From the NCBI GenBank assembly GCA_052067355.1, contig JBQHQH010000009.1, forward strand, positions 1 through 64,000: DNA of 64,000 nucleotides, written 5' to 3'. The translations under genes were made by a program, and so were the position numbers. The notes beneath the pieces were generated by a model. That model was not told where the DNA came from. It saw only the letters and a program-made list of their open reading frames with translations, and did not search any database. How positions within the stretch are numbered: position 1 is the first letter of the stretch; each line of letters begins with the position of its first letter. Of this stretch, positions 25,739-34,706 are shown in pieces. This stretch comes from CABMKH01 sp040797625. Lineage in GTDB: Bacteria > Bacillota > Clostridia > Tissierellales > Tissierellaceae.

Positions 25739-27118
25739 ATGAAACTTGGATATAATTTAACATTGGAACAGACTCAAAAATTAATAATGACACCTGAGTT
25801 AAGACAGGCTATTCAGCTCCTTCAATTTAACAGCTTGGAGTTAAATGAATATATCAAAAAAGAGATGGAAGAGAATCCAATGTTGGAAATGGAAAATCCC
25901 AGTGAAGGCATGGAGAGAATAGAGGAACTTCCATCAGAAAAGGAAATAGATTGGAAAGAATATGTAGAAAAGTATGATGACATCAGTTATAAGCCACAAG
26001 TAGATAAAAACCAAGAAAAATACAATCTAGAATCCTTTATAAGTTATTCTCCATCTCTAAAGGAATATCTAGTAAATCAACTTAATTTAGTAAAATTAAG
26101 TGAAGAAGAATATGATATTGGAGAATATATAATTCAAAATATAGATGAAAATGGCTATCTATTTGTTTCTACTGAGGAAATCGCTTACCAATTAGAGATT
26201 CCTGAATCCAAGGTAGAAGAGATACTGAAAGTTATCCAAACCTTTGATCCTCTAGGAGTAGGGGCTAGGGATCTGAAGGAATGTCTCCTAATACAGATTA
26301 AAGAAAAAGGAGATATAGATCCTTTGATAGTAAGTATAATAGAAGAATATTTAGATGATTTAGCTTGTAATAGAATGCTTAAGATATCCAAGGAATTGAA
26401 TATAGATGTGGAGAAGATGCAGGGAGTCTGTGACTATATAAGAACATTGGAACCAAAACCAGGCAGGGCATTTAGTAGTGGTGGTGACAATGTAAGATAT
26501 ATAGTGCCGGATGCCACTATTGAACTTATAGATGGTGAATTTATAATACTAATAAACGATAATACAGGTCCAAGATTGAATATAAATAGTTTTTATAGAA
26601 ATCTTATATCCAATAGTTCGGACAAGGATGCTACTAATTTTCTATCCGAAAAGCTAAATTCAGCTATGTGGATTATAAAGAGCATAGAACAGAGAAGACA
26701 AACCATATATAAGGTTGTAGAATCCATACTCAAATTTCAAATAGAATTTTTTAGAACTGGAGATAAGGCATTAGTTCCACTTACATTAAAAGATGTGGCA
26801 GATGATATAGAAATGCACGAGTCCACTATATCAAGGGCAACTAACGGAAAATATGTCCAAACTCCAAGGGGACTATATGAATTAAAATACTTTTTTACTA
26901 CAGGATTGCCAAGTGCAAAGGGGGATATATCTTCCACCAGCATAAAGTCAATAATAAAAGATATTATAGATAACGAAGATCCTAAAAAGCCATATAGTGA
27001 TCAAAGTATAGCAGATATCCTAAAGACAAAAGGTGCAAAGATATCTAGGAGGACTGTAGCAAAATATAGAGATGAGCTGGAGATACCATCTTCATCTATG
27101 AGAAGGAGATTTGTCTAG
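25739..27118 (+). CDS. rpoN: RNA polymerase sigma-54 factor
   Basis: A 459-residue sigma-54. Region I is the glutamine-rich activator-interacting segment QTQKLIMTPELRQAIQLLQ, followed by an acidic region II, the core-binding domain, the HTH LKDVADDIEMHESTISRATNGKYVQTPRG near 350, and the C-terminal RpoN box (SRRTVAKYRDEL) near 440. It directs activator-dependent transcription from -24/-12 promoters. It has its own sigma-A promoter and is monocistronic or loosely coupled to the SAP-domain gene. No enhancer-binding protein is encoded in the window and I found no convincing -24/-12 site here, so its regulon lies elsewhere. Confidence 0.96.
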   Translation: MKLGYNLTLEQTQKLIMTPELRQAIQLLQFNSLELNEYIKKEMEENPMLEMENPSEGMERIEELPSEKEIDWKEYVEKYDDISYKPQVDKNQEKYNLESFISYSPSLKEYLVNQLNLVKLSEEEYDIGEYIIQNIDENGYLFVSTEEIAYQLEIPESKVEEILKVIQTFDPLGVGARDLKECLLIQIKEKGDIDPLIVSIIEEYLDDLACNRMLKISKELNIDVEKMQGVCDYIRTLEPKPGRAFSSGGDNVRYIVPDATIELIDGEFIILINDNTGPRLNINSFYRNLISNSSDKDATNFLSEKLNSAMWIIKSIEQRRQTIYKVVESILKFQIEFFRTGDKALVPLTLKDVADDIEMHESTISRATNGKYVQTPRGLYELKYFFTTGLPSAKGDISSTSIKSIIKDIIDNEDPKKPYSDQSIADILKTKGAKISRRTVAKYRDELEIPSSSMRRRFV

Positions 27119-27141
27119 GAATAGAAAAGAGGTGCTGTGAT

Positions 27142-27807
27142 TTGGAGGGTAGACCTATATTTACTCAAGAAATGACAGTAGAAGAGTTTGAGAAACACTA
27201 CTGGTATAAAACAGAGCTACAATCAATTTGTAGAAAACATAAGATACCATCTAATGGAACGAAAGCAGAACTTGAACATTATATTAAAGAATTTCTTTTG
27301 GGTAATCATCCTATAAATATACGAGAAGAGTGTTCAAAAATTCGTAAAGCTACATATAGTACAGATGATATATCTCTTGATACAAAATTGATTCAAGATG
27401 GCTTTAAATTCAATAATAGAGCGAGAAAATTTTTGGCAGAATATTTTAAAATGGAAAGCTTTTCTTTTACTAAAGAAATGGCTTCTGCTTTGAGAAATGC
27501 TGAAAGAAATAAAGATTATGATATGACAGTTGCTGATTTAATAAGTGTATATGAGAATAAAAAAGATTTTAATGAGATGAAGAAATCAGTGGAAGAAAAA
27601 ACTTACCAATGGAATAATTTTGTTAAAGATTTTAATAATGATGAAAGAAGTAAGAACTTCAACCATAAGATGAAAGTTGCATCAATTCTTTGGCGTAAAG
27701 TACGAGATAATCCAGGTCCTAAAAAGTATAGAACTAAGCTACTTGAGGAACATAGTGATGATTTAAAAGATTTTATTATTTCTAATAATGATGCTAGTAT
27801 AAGGTAG
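27142..27807 (+). CDS. SAP-domain protein with DUF6434-like region
   Basis: A 221-residue cytoplasmic protein. Residues ~10-50 (MTVEEFEKHYWYKTELQSIC ... TKAELEHYIKEF) look like a SAP helix-extension-helix nucleic-acid-binding motif. Residues ~75-130 resemble DUF6434 (SLDTKLIQDGFKFNNRARKF). The rest (~130-221) is helical and lysine-rich, with IASILW-type composition. No signal peptide or catalytic motif is visible. A DNA-binding or DNA-repair accessory role is possible but unproven. The start is TTG after AAAGAGGTG. It lies 23 bases after rpoN, but its composition and accessory character suggest it may be an insertion beside rpoN. Confidence 0.7.
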   Translation: MEGRPIFTQEMTVEEFEKHYWYKTELQSICRKHKIPSNGTKAELEHYIKEFLLGNHPINIREECSKIRKATYSTDDISLDTKLIQDGFKFNNRARKFLAEYFKMESFSFTKEMASALRNAERNKDYDMTVADLISVYENKKDFNEMKKSVEEKTYQWNNFVKDFNNDERSKNFNHKMKVASILWRKVRDNPGPKKYRTKLLEEHSDDLKDFIISNNDASIR

Positions 27808-27939
27808 AGATAAATCAAGGGTTTTGGGGTTTTATTCTACGATTGAAGTTAAGAATTATTAAAATGATTACTTGGAAATTATTAGGTATAGAAAATTATA
27901 ATATAATGTAGGTACAAATATACAAGTGGGTTGGGATAT

Positions 27940-28083
27940 ATGAAATGGCAAGAAGTTAAAGAACTATATCCAAATCAATTTGTTAAATTTGAGATATTGG
28001 AATCAGGAGGAGTATGTAATATGAACAAATTACAATATAAAAAAGGTCTATTATATACTTTCATTCAATACTCCCATTTATAG
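27940..28083 (+). pseudogene. Truncated small gene in the rpoN-downstream gap
   Basis: A 47-codon frame starts MKWQEVKELYPNQFVKFEIL and then loses protein-like character (KGLLYTFIQYSHL). The opening resembles the N-terminus of a small uncharacterised clostridial protein family that normally continues for about 100 residues, so this looks like a broken copy. A TATAATATAATG stretch lies just upstream. The surrounding 557-base gap (27808-28364) otherwise holds a large hairpin and AT-rich debris with no intact gene. Confidence 0.45.
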
Positions 28084-28134
28084 AGTGAAAACGTCAAATT
28101 GTCTGTTTATGAATGGGATAAGTCATTAGATAAA

Positions 28135-28183
28135 GAAAACTTATATCATATGGAGTATAAAACTCCATATGATATAAGTTTTC
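28135..28183 (+). repeat. Perfect 22-bp inverted repeat with 5-base loop
   Basis: GAAAACTTATATCATATGGAGT (28135-28156) is exactly complementary to 28162-28183, around the loop ATAAA. The 3' side runs into TTCTTTATTTTG, so it could act as a terminator, but no intact gene ends just upstream. Its length and perfection also fit a small mobile-element remnant. Confidence 0.8.
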
Positions 28184-28364
28184 TTTATTTTGTAACGAAT
28201 AGTAAAGCTCTCATTTTAAAAAATAAATTAATATGAACTTTCCGTTTAATGCGTCGAGAGATGCTTTTCCTATATCCACAGTGAACTAAGGACATTTATA
28301 GGAATTAGTATTATTTAAAAAATTATCAACTTATTATGATGTATAATATATCTGAGGTGATTAA

Positions 28365-29018
28365 ATGAGAATATTTTTACTAGAAGATGATGAAACTCTA
28401 GGTTTTGGAATAAAGACCTATTTAGTTAATAATGGATATGATGTAGTAATCAACAAGTCTTTAAAAGAAGCTAGGGAAAATTTTACATATGATTTTAATT
28501 TAATAATATTAGATGTAAATCTACCAGATGGAACAGGTTTTGATTTCTTAGAGATATTTAATATAGAGTCTACACCAGTAATATTTTTAACAGTTAACGA
28601 TTCGGAGGAAGATATAGTAAAGGGACTTAATATCTCTGACGGATATATGACAAAGCCTTTTAAACTTCCAATATTGAAGGCAAAGATAGAAAGTATTTTA
28701 AGGCGAGTAGAAGGAGTAGAAGAAAAATTAAACTATAGAGGCCTAATATTAGATAAGAAAAACTACAGATGTCTTTTAAATGGAGAAGATATAAAATTAA
28801 CTTTAAAGGAATATGAAGTCTTAAAACTTCTTTTAGAAAATAGAGGAAATACTTTAAGTCGAGATAAGATTTTAGAAAAAGTTTGGGATATAGATCAAGA
28901 TTTTGTAGAAGATAATACTCTTTCTGTCACAGTTAAAAGACTTAGAGAAAAACTAAAGGATTATAGTTATGTAATAGAAACTGTTAGAGGAATTGGTTAT
29001 AGATTTGTGAGGGATTAG
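28365..29018 (+). CDS. OmpR-family response regulator
   Basis: A 217-residue two-component regulator. The receiver domain (1-115) has the acidic pair EDD near residue 7, the phosphoacceptor Asp in LIILDVNLPDG near 50, Thr in VIFLTVND and Lys in MTKPFKL. The winged-helix DNA-binding domain (125-217) has LTLKEYEVLKLLLENRG and the recognition region TLSVTVKRLREKL, ending RGIGYRFV. Its kinase follows after one base and an ABC exporter after that, an arrangement typical of envelope-stress or peptide-antibiotic response modules in Firmicutes. Autoregulation of the downstream ABC genes is likely. Confidence 0.93.
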   Translation: MRIFLLEDDETLGFGIKTYLVNNGYDVVINKSLKEARENFTYDFNLIILDVNLPDGTGFDFLEIFNIESTPVIFLTVNDSEEDIVKGLNISDGYMTKPFKLPILKAKIESILRRVEGVEEKLNYRGLILDKKNYRCLLNGEDIKLTLKEYEVLKLLLENRGNTLSRDKILEKVWDIDQDFVEDNTLSVTVKRLREKLKDYSYVIETVRGIGYRFVRD

Positions 29019-29019
29019 T

Positions 29020-30066
29020 ATGGGCTTTTTTATAATAGTATTTTTAATTGTCAGCCTTTTAGTAAAGGCAATGGATAGATATTTTTATAGTACAATTTCA
29101 AACATCTTGGACATTAAAGGATTTAATAGTGATATTACTTTAAAGTACTTAGGATACTACAATGAAAGTATATTTTCTCATAAGATATGTGGAATTTTAC
29201 TTGCCTTTATTATTTCTATAATCATATATGGAATATATATATTATTTAATAGAAAAAAAGATAGAGAACTTAAGTTTAAAATTAAGGAATTGGAAGAAGA
29301 TTTAATAAGGATAAATAGGGGAGAGTATTCTATAGAGATAAAAGAAGATGATGAGTACAGCATCTTAAGAGATGAAATATATAAGATTATAGTAAATTTA
29401 AAATCGCTAGAAGAGGAATCTAAAAGACAAAAATCTAATTTAAAGAAAGACTTATCGAATATAGCCCACCAACTCAAAACACCTATAACCTCAATAGGGT
29501 TTATGGCAGAGTTAATTAAAACAGATAGAGAAAATACAGATATATACTTAGAAAAGCTGTATTTAGAATTAGATAGGCTTAAAAACTTCACAGAAGTACT
29601 TTTGAAGCTATCTAAAGTAAATTCAAATACCATAGATTATAAATATGAAGAGCTTTCCGTAAAGGAAATAATAGAAGATATAATAAATAGTTTAGATAGG
29701 GATAGAAAGGTCAAGGTAGAGTATGTTGGAGAAGATTTCACAGTTTTAGGAGACGAAGTTTGGCTTTATGAAGGCTTTTTAAATATAATAAAAAATTCTT
29801 TAGAACATACTTTAGATATGATTAAAATAGAGTTTATATCTAATCCAATATATAAAGAAATAAGGATAAAAGATAATGGAAAGGGACTGGAAGAGGAGGC
29901 GCTAAAGAGGATTTTTGATAGATTTTATAGGGGGAATACATCTATGCCCGGTTATGGAATAGGATTAAATCTTTCAAAAGCAATAATAGAAAACCACAAG
30001 GGAGAGATAGAGGCTTATAATGACAATGGACTCTTATTTCAAATTAAATTCTATAATGTCACTTAG
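29020..30066 (+). CDS. Sensor histidine kinase
   Basis: A 348-residue membrane kinase. It has two transmembrane segments (about 3-18 and 60-80) flanking a short extracytoplasmic loop, a HAMP-like linker, the dimerisation box SNIAHQLKTPITSIGFM with phospho-His150, and an ATPase domain with N box (FLNIIKNSLEHT), G1 (IKDNGKGLEEEALKRIFDRF) and G2 (GYGIGLNLSKAIIE). The short loop indicates an intramembrane-type sensor that may read the state of its partner transporter, as in Bce-type systems. It partners the regulator one base upstream. Confidence 0.92.
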   Translation: MGFFIIVFLIVSLLVKAMDRYFYSTISNILDIKGFNSDITLKYLGYYNESIFSHKICGILLAFIISIIIYGIYILFNRKKDRELKFKIKELEEDLIRINRGEYSIEIKEDDEYSILRDEIYKIIVNLKSLEEESKRQKSNLKKDLSNIAHQLKTPITSIGFMAELIKTDRENTDIYLEKLYLELDRLKNFTEVLLKLSKVNSNTIDYKYEELSVKEIIEDIINSLDRDRKVKVEYVGEDFTVLGDEVWLYEGFLNIIKNSLEHTLDMIKIEFISNPIYKEIRIKDNGKGLEEEALKRIFDRFYRGNTSMPGYGIGLNLSKAIIENHKGEIEAYNDNGLLFQIKFYNVT

Positions 30067-30125
30067 ATGTCACTTTCATACTATATCCTCTATTTAAACA
30101 TTATTTTATTGGAGGAAAAAATATT

Positions 30126-30194
30126 ATGAGTTTAAAAATAGCTCACATTATACAAAAAAAGATTTTATCCTCGATGAAATATTTTTATATTTAG
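30126..30194 (+). CDS. Possible 22-residue leader peptide
   Basis: A small frame, MSLKIAHIIQKKILSSMKYFYI, has a good ribosome binding site (TTGGAGG, about ten bases before the ATG) in the 157-base gap between the kinase and ATPase genes. It may be a leader peptide or the broken start of a lost gene. Only the RBS supports it, since codon statistics are not informative at this length. Confidence 0.3.
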   Translation: MSLKIAHIIQKKILSSMKYFYI

Positions 30195-30223
30195 AGATTC
30201 TAGTTTTTGCAGGAGGTAAGAAA

Positions 30224-30904
30224 GTGGAAATGTTAAAAATCAGAAATTTGAAAAAAGTCTATGGCGAAGGTGAAACAAAGGTAGAAGCTTTAAAAAATAT
30301 TGATCTATCTGTAGAAAGAGGACAGATGGTTTCTATAATGGGACCAAGTGGTTGTGGAAAGTCTACCCTTTTAAATTTAATCTCAGGAATAGATAAGGTT
30401 ACAGATGGAAGTATAATTGTTGAAAATAGTGATATATCGAAATTAAATGAAGATAGCTTAGCATTTTATAGAAGAAGGCAGTTAGGAATTGTATATCAAT
30501 TTTTCAATCTAATACCTAATCTATCTGTTGAAAATAATATAAAATTACCTATATTAATGGATAATAAAGAAGTGAATATGGAGTACTTTAATGAGTTGGT
30601 AATCAGCCTAGGTATAGATAATAGGTTAAAGGTTTTTCCAGATAAGCTATCAGGAGGACAACAGCAGAGAGTTGCCATAGCTAGAAGTCTAATATATAGA
30701 CCAAGTATAGTTTTAGCAGATGAACCAACAGGAAATTTAGATAAAGAAAATACTAGAGATATAATAGAGCTTTTTAGACTATCAAATTTAAAATATAATC
30801 AGACAATTATAATGGTAACTCATGATGAAGAGGTAGCTCTATCAGCTGATAGAATAGTCAAAATAGAAGATGGTTTTATTGTAAGTGACGAGGTGATAAG
30901 ATGA
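30224..30904 (+). CDS. ABC transporter ATPase (LolD/MacB type)
   Basis: A 226-residue ATPase with Walker A GPSGCGKST near 40, Q-loop VYQFFNLIPNLSVENNIKLP, signature LSGGQQQRVAIARSL near 141, Walker B SIVLADEPTGNLD and switch His in MVTHDEEVA. This is the sequence class that pairs with FtsX-type permeases. The GTG start follows AGGAGGTAAG at seven bases. It overlaps the permease gene by four bases. Together with the upstream two-component pair it makes a regulator-kinase-ATPase-permease cassette. Confidence 0.93.
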   Translation: MEMLKIRNLKKVYGEGETKVEALKNIDLSVERGQMVSIMGPSGCGKSTLLNLISGIDKVTDGSIIVENSDISKLNEDSLAFYRRRQLGIVYQFFNLIPNLSVENNIKLPILMDNKEVNMEYFNELVISLGIDNRLKVFPDKLSGGQQQRVAIARSLIYRPSIVLADEPTGNLDKENTRDIIELFRLSNLKYNQTIIMVTHDEEVALSADRIVKIEDGFIVSDEVIR

Positions 30905-33393
30905 GTATCTTAAAAGAATATATAAAAGGTGACATTGAGAACAATAAAAAAAGCTACAATTCAACAATAATCACCATATTTTTAGCTGTAGTAATACTAT
31001 CTACCTTTGTATTTGGAGTATCATCTTATTTCAAATCCGATATAGATATGGTTACTGAAAGTATAGGAGGATATCATTTTAGAATCATAAGTAGAATTTC
31101 AAGTAAAGATGCAAATAATTTAGTTTCAAATAGACATATAAAGAAACTTGGCTTTTTTAATATAAGAGAACTAGAAAAAGGATTCGGTTCTAAAGAAAAG
31201 ACTAGGATTTTCAGAATGGATGACAATGCTCTATCTACTATTAAATCTTGGTTAAAGGAAGGAACACTTCCGAAAGATGGACAGGTGATGATAAGCAATG
31301 ATATGTCTACGGAAATAGGGAAAACTATAGGAGATAATATTGAATTTGAAGGAAATGAATACTATATATCTGGTATATACTACAAAAGACCCAATGAATA
31401 TCAAAACTTCTATAGTATATATTTAAATGTAAATCAAGATACCCTTTTACATAGTAAAGAAGAATTATCCACTTTTATATGGTATAAAAATATATATAGA
31501 ACATTTAGCTTAAGTAAAAAAATTATGGAAAATTTTGAAACTAAAGACATAGTTTATGTTTATAATGAGGTATATTTAAATAGAGCTTTTGTAATTGATC
31601 CAGAAAGAAATTTGTTATCTGACTATATTACTCAGGTTTTGGTGTTTTTAATGTTTATAATATTAATAATTCTTTTTTATTCAATGATTGTAAATGCATT
31701 TCTAGTTCAGGAGTCTAAGTCTATTGTAGAATATTCAAAGCTTAAGTCTGTTGGAGCTACTAATAAGGATATAAATAAACTAATAAGATTAAAGGCCATA
31801 TATATATCACAAATTCCAATATTATTAGGAATGCTCTTCTCCCTTGGATTAGTTAAATTATTATTTTTAATTATAAATAGAGTCGAAAGATGCTTTTCAA
31901 TTGAAAAAGAAATGGCTTTAATAAATACCTATCTAGATTTAAAATTGGACTTTAAATTTATCTTATTTATATATATTTTAAGCATTTTGATAATCTATAT
32001 AGGCACTAGAAAACCAATTCGAAAACTCAAGAAGAACTCTATACTGAATGGATTAAAAGGAAATATAAAAAGTAAAAGCCATAAGAAATATGACTTAAAA
32101 TATAGAGGAGATATAGAAAAAGATCTTTCAAAACAGTTTTATAAAAACAGTAAATATAATTTTAAATTTACAAGCATGATGCTAAAAATAGGGTTTTTAT
32201 TGATGGTATTTATAATGACTGCATTTACCTACTATTCTATGGATAAAAAATATAATCGTGTAGATAAATATAAGACCTATGATATTCAAGGTGAATATAC
32301 AACTTCAGCTCCATTGAACGAAAAATTTATAAGAGATATTAAAGCTTTAGACATAGAAGACCTAATAAACTTTAGAAACGTAACTGTAAGTTTAGATTTT
32401 GATGATAACTTGGTTACTGATGAATATAAAAATACAGGTAGTTTAAGTAATCTAAAAGAAAAGATAACATCACCTGATAATATTATTGTGGAAATTTGGG
32501 GAATAGAAGATGAGAAGTTTAGAGAATTAGTTTTAGAAAGAGGATTAAACCCAGATGATTATGGAGGAAATAGAGCTGTTGTTTTAAATACTATGGGAGA
32601 TAATTTTAATGTTCCAGTTTCAAAGATGGAGAGTATAAAGTTTTTAAAAGATGATATAAAAGAGTTATCTCTTTCTGAATATGGAAGAGATAATAGCGTG
32701 GGGACTTGTGGATATGAATTTACTCTAAACATAGAGGATAAGATTGATACTCCTTTACTTGACTATACAATTAATAAAAGTTTTCTTAATGTATATATAC
32801 CTAAATCTCATTATATAGAACTTCTTGATAACTTTTTAAGAATAGGTGATATAGACCAATACGAATATATTTCAATTAAGACTGACAATATAGAGGAAAT
32901 TCAAGAAGATATTGATAAGATATCCTTAGAATATTTCTCAGAATCTCACTATCTCTTAGAGTCTAGATTAGATAAAGAGAGATTAGTGAAAAGAAGAAAT
33001 ATAATAGGAAGTATATTAGCTATATTTATTAGTATATTTTTTGTAGTAATAGGATTTTCAAACTGTTATTTTTCATTTTATAATCTGTTTCTAAAAAGAA
33101 GATATAATCTTTTACTATATAAAGCTATAGGCATGGATGATGGATTATTAGATAATATATTCCATAGAGAGAAGAAGAAGATTCTATTTAGCTTCATCTT
33201 TTCAATGCCTTTTATAGTATTATCTGTGGCCTATGTAATATCTAAAATTTCAAAGATATTTAGAATTATGGATATAATATTAAATTTAAATTATTTATTT
33301 ATCATAACTATTTTAGGATATATCTTCATAACTTATATTTCTATATCAAAGATGTATAACAACTATAAAAAAGAAATAATGAAACTACAGTAA
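30901..33393 (+). CDS. FtsX-type ABC transporter permease
   Basis: An 830-residue permease. It has an N-terminal transmembrane segment (about 25-45), a large extracellular region, an FtsX bundle near 235-375 (QVLVFLMFIILIILFYSMI ... LKSVGATNKDINKL), a second anchor near 430-450, another extracellular domain of about 230 residues, and a second FtsX bundle near 695-825 (IIGSILAIFISIFFVVIGFS ... YKAIGMDDGLL). The SVGA/KAIGM coupling motifs are both present. Such proteins export or sense peptides at the membrane. The substrate cannot be read. It is the last gene of the cassette and overlaps the ATPase gene. Confidence 0.88.
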   Translation: MSILKEYIKGDIENNKKSYNSTIITIFLAVVILSTFVFGVSSYFKSDIDMVTESIGGYHFRIISRISSKDANNLVSNRHIKKLGFFNIRELEKGFGSKEKTRIFRMDDNALSTIKSWLKEGTLPKDGQVMISNDMSTEIGKTIGDNIEFEGNEYYISGIYYKRPNEYQNFYSIYLNVNQDTLLHSKEELSTFIWYKNIYRTFSLSKKIMENFETKDIVYVYNEVYLNRAFVIDPERNLLSDYITQVLVFLMFIILIILFYSMIVNAFLVQESKSIVEYSKLKSVGATNKDINKLIRLKAIYISQIPILLGMLFSLGLVKLLFLIINRVERCFSIEKEMALINTYLDLKLDFKFILFIYILSILIIYIGTRKPIRKLKKNSILNGLKGNIKSKSHKKYDLKYRGDIEKDLSKQFYKNSKYNFKFTSMMLKIGFLLMVFIMTAFTYYSMDKKYNRVDKYKTYDIQGEYTTSAPLNEKFIRDIKALDIEDLINFRNVTVSLDFDDNLVTDEYKNTGSLSNLKEKITSPDNIIVEIWGIEDEKFRELVLERGLNPDDYGGNRAVVLNTMGDNFNVPVSKMESIKFLKDDIKELSLSEYGRDNSVGTCGYEFTLNIEDKIDTPLLDYTINKSFLNVYIPKSHYIELLDNFLRIGDIDQYEYISIKTDNIEEIQEDIDKISLEYFSESHYLLESRLDKERLVKRRNIIGSILAIFISIFFVVIGFSNCYFSFYNLFLKRRYNLLLYKAIGMDDGLLDNIFHREKKKILFSFIFSMPFIVLSVAYVISKISKIFRIMDIILNLNYLFIITILGYIFITYISISKMYNNYKKEIMKLQ

Positions 33394-33491
33394 AACCTCA
33401 CATTGACATAAGTTGGAATAGGAGATATGTTATAGTTGCTTTAAACTGTTATAAAAAAGTCTTTAACATATCAATATTTGGGAATTATTAG

Positions 33492-33520
33492 TTGCATAAA
33501 TAGATAGGGTGAGTTATACT
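33492..33520 (+). promoter_or_regulatory. Promoter of the glycolytic operon
   Basis: TTGCAT at 33492-33497, a 17-base spacer and TATACT at 33515-33520, followed downstream by the CggR-like operator. The gap from 33394 otherwise contains nothing recognisable. Confidence 0.75.
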
Positions 33521-33562
33521 ATAAATAGTAGAATATATAAGTTCTACTATTTAATTGATTGT

Positions 33563-33590
33563 CCTGGGACGAAAAATGAATACCTGGGAC
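33563..33590 (+). promoter_or_regulatory. CggR-like operator (direct repeats)
   Basis: Two copies of CCTGGGAC (33563-33570 and 33583-33590) repeat at exactly 20 bases, two helical turns apart, about 43 bases downstream of the -10 box. This matches the direct-repeat GGGAC architecture of CggR operators placed within the transcribed leader. Fructose-1,6-bisphosphate would relieve repression. Confidence 0.75.
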
Positions 33591-33634
33591 AAATATAGAC
33601 CAAGCTAAAGAACTTTTGAATTTGAGGAGATTGT

Positions 33635-34657
33635 ATGGAATCATTAGATTTGATAAAAAAAATAGCTCCAGAGATTATTGATATAGTAGAAAAGAGGTAT
33701 CTAATTCTTAGAGCTATTTCCTATAATCAGCCAATAGGTAGGAGGACACTGTCTACACAGCTGGGAATCAAGGAGAGAACTATTAGAGAAGAAGTTGATG
33801 TTCTCAAGGGGAAGGGCTTATTAAATGTAGATTTTGTGGGTATGTATATAACTGATGAAGGAAAGAAATTAATAATAGACCTAAATGAAATATACAGTGA
33901 TCTCAAAGGTATACCTGAACTTGAAAAAGTATTAAAGAATATACTTGGAATAAAAGAAGTGATAATAGTACCTGGGAATTCTCTTGAAGATGGAATGGTT
34001 TTGAAAGATATGGGTAAAATTACTTCAAGACTAATAAAATCTAATATAAAAGCAGGAGATGTGATTGGAATAACAGGTGGAAGTACTATGGCGACTGTAG
34101 CAGATGAAGCTGTAATAGATAATAAATCTAGGGATATAACGGTTATACCTGCTAGAGGGGGACTAGGCAAAGACGTAAATACCCAATCTAACTCCATTGC
34201 AGCAAAGTTAGGACAAAAATTGGGAGGTAATTATAGACTTCTATATGTTCCTGATGGATTAGAAGAGGAAGCTTTAGAGATTATGCTGAAAAATGAGGAA
34301 ATTAAAGAATCTGTAGATATGATAAACAATATGGATGTTCTGGTCTTTGGCATTGGTAGAGCAGATGATATGGCTAAAAGGCGAAATCTATCTGAAAATA
34401 AAATAAGAGAACTATTAGATCATGGAGCAGTAGCTGAGGCTTTTGGGCACTATTTTGACATAGATGGGAAGGAACTTTGGGAATATAAGACTATAGGCCT
34501 TTCCCTAGATAAATATAAGACTTTAAATAATGTAGTAGGAGTGGCAGGCGGAGAGAAAAAAGCTCAAGCCATAGTTGCCATAGCTACACTAAATAAAGAT
34601 ATGATACTTATTACAGATGAAGCAGCAGCACAACAGATATTAAAAATTGTATACTAA
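33635..34657 (+). CDS. cggR: Central glycolytic genes regulator CggR (SorC family)
   Basis: A 340-residue repressor. An N-terminal winged HTH (about 15-75: YNQPIGRRTLSTQLGIKERT) precedes a SorC-type sugar-phosphate effector domain with the phosphate-binding segment GITGGSTMATVADE near 148, VIPARGGLGKDVNTQSN near 170 and the late VAGGEKKAQAIVAI. CggR represses the gapA operon and is released by fructose-1,6-bisphosphate. It is the first gene of cggR-gap-pgk-tpiA-gpmI-eno and lies just after two direct repeats that fit its operator, so it is autoregulated. RBS TTGAGGAGA precedes the ATG. Confidence 0.94.
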   Translation: MESLDLIKKIAPEIIDIVEKRYLILRAISYNQPIGRRTLSTQLGIKERTIREEVDVLKGKGLLNVDFVGMYITDEGKKLIIDLNEIYSDLKGIPELEKVLKNILGIKEVIIVPGNSLEDGMVLKDMGKITSRLIKSNIKAGDVIGITGGSTMATVADEAVIDNKSRDITVIPARGGLGKDVNTQSNSIAAKLGQKLGGNYRLLYVPDGLEEEALEIMLKNEEIKESVDMINNMDVLVFGIGRADDMAKRRNLSENKIRELLDHGAVAEAFGHYFDIDGKELWEYKTIGLSLDKYKTLNNVVGVAGGEKKAQAIVAIATLNKDMILITDEAAAQQILKIVY

Positions 34658-34706
34658 GCTGCAATAATGTAGCTAAAAATATAAATATATTTAAGGAGGA
34701 TTTTTT

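Noticed and set aside
28135..28183. CRISPR repeat or attachment site
   Set aside because: A single palindrome with no spacer-repeat periodicity, no cas genes and no integrase nearby. No CRISPR array was seen anywhere in the window.
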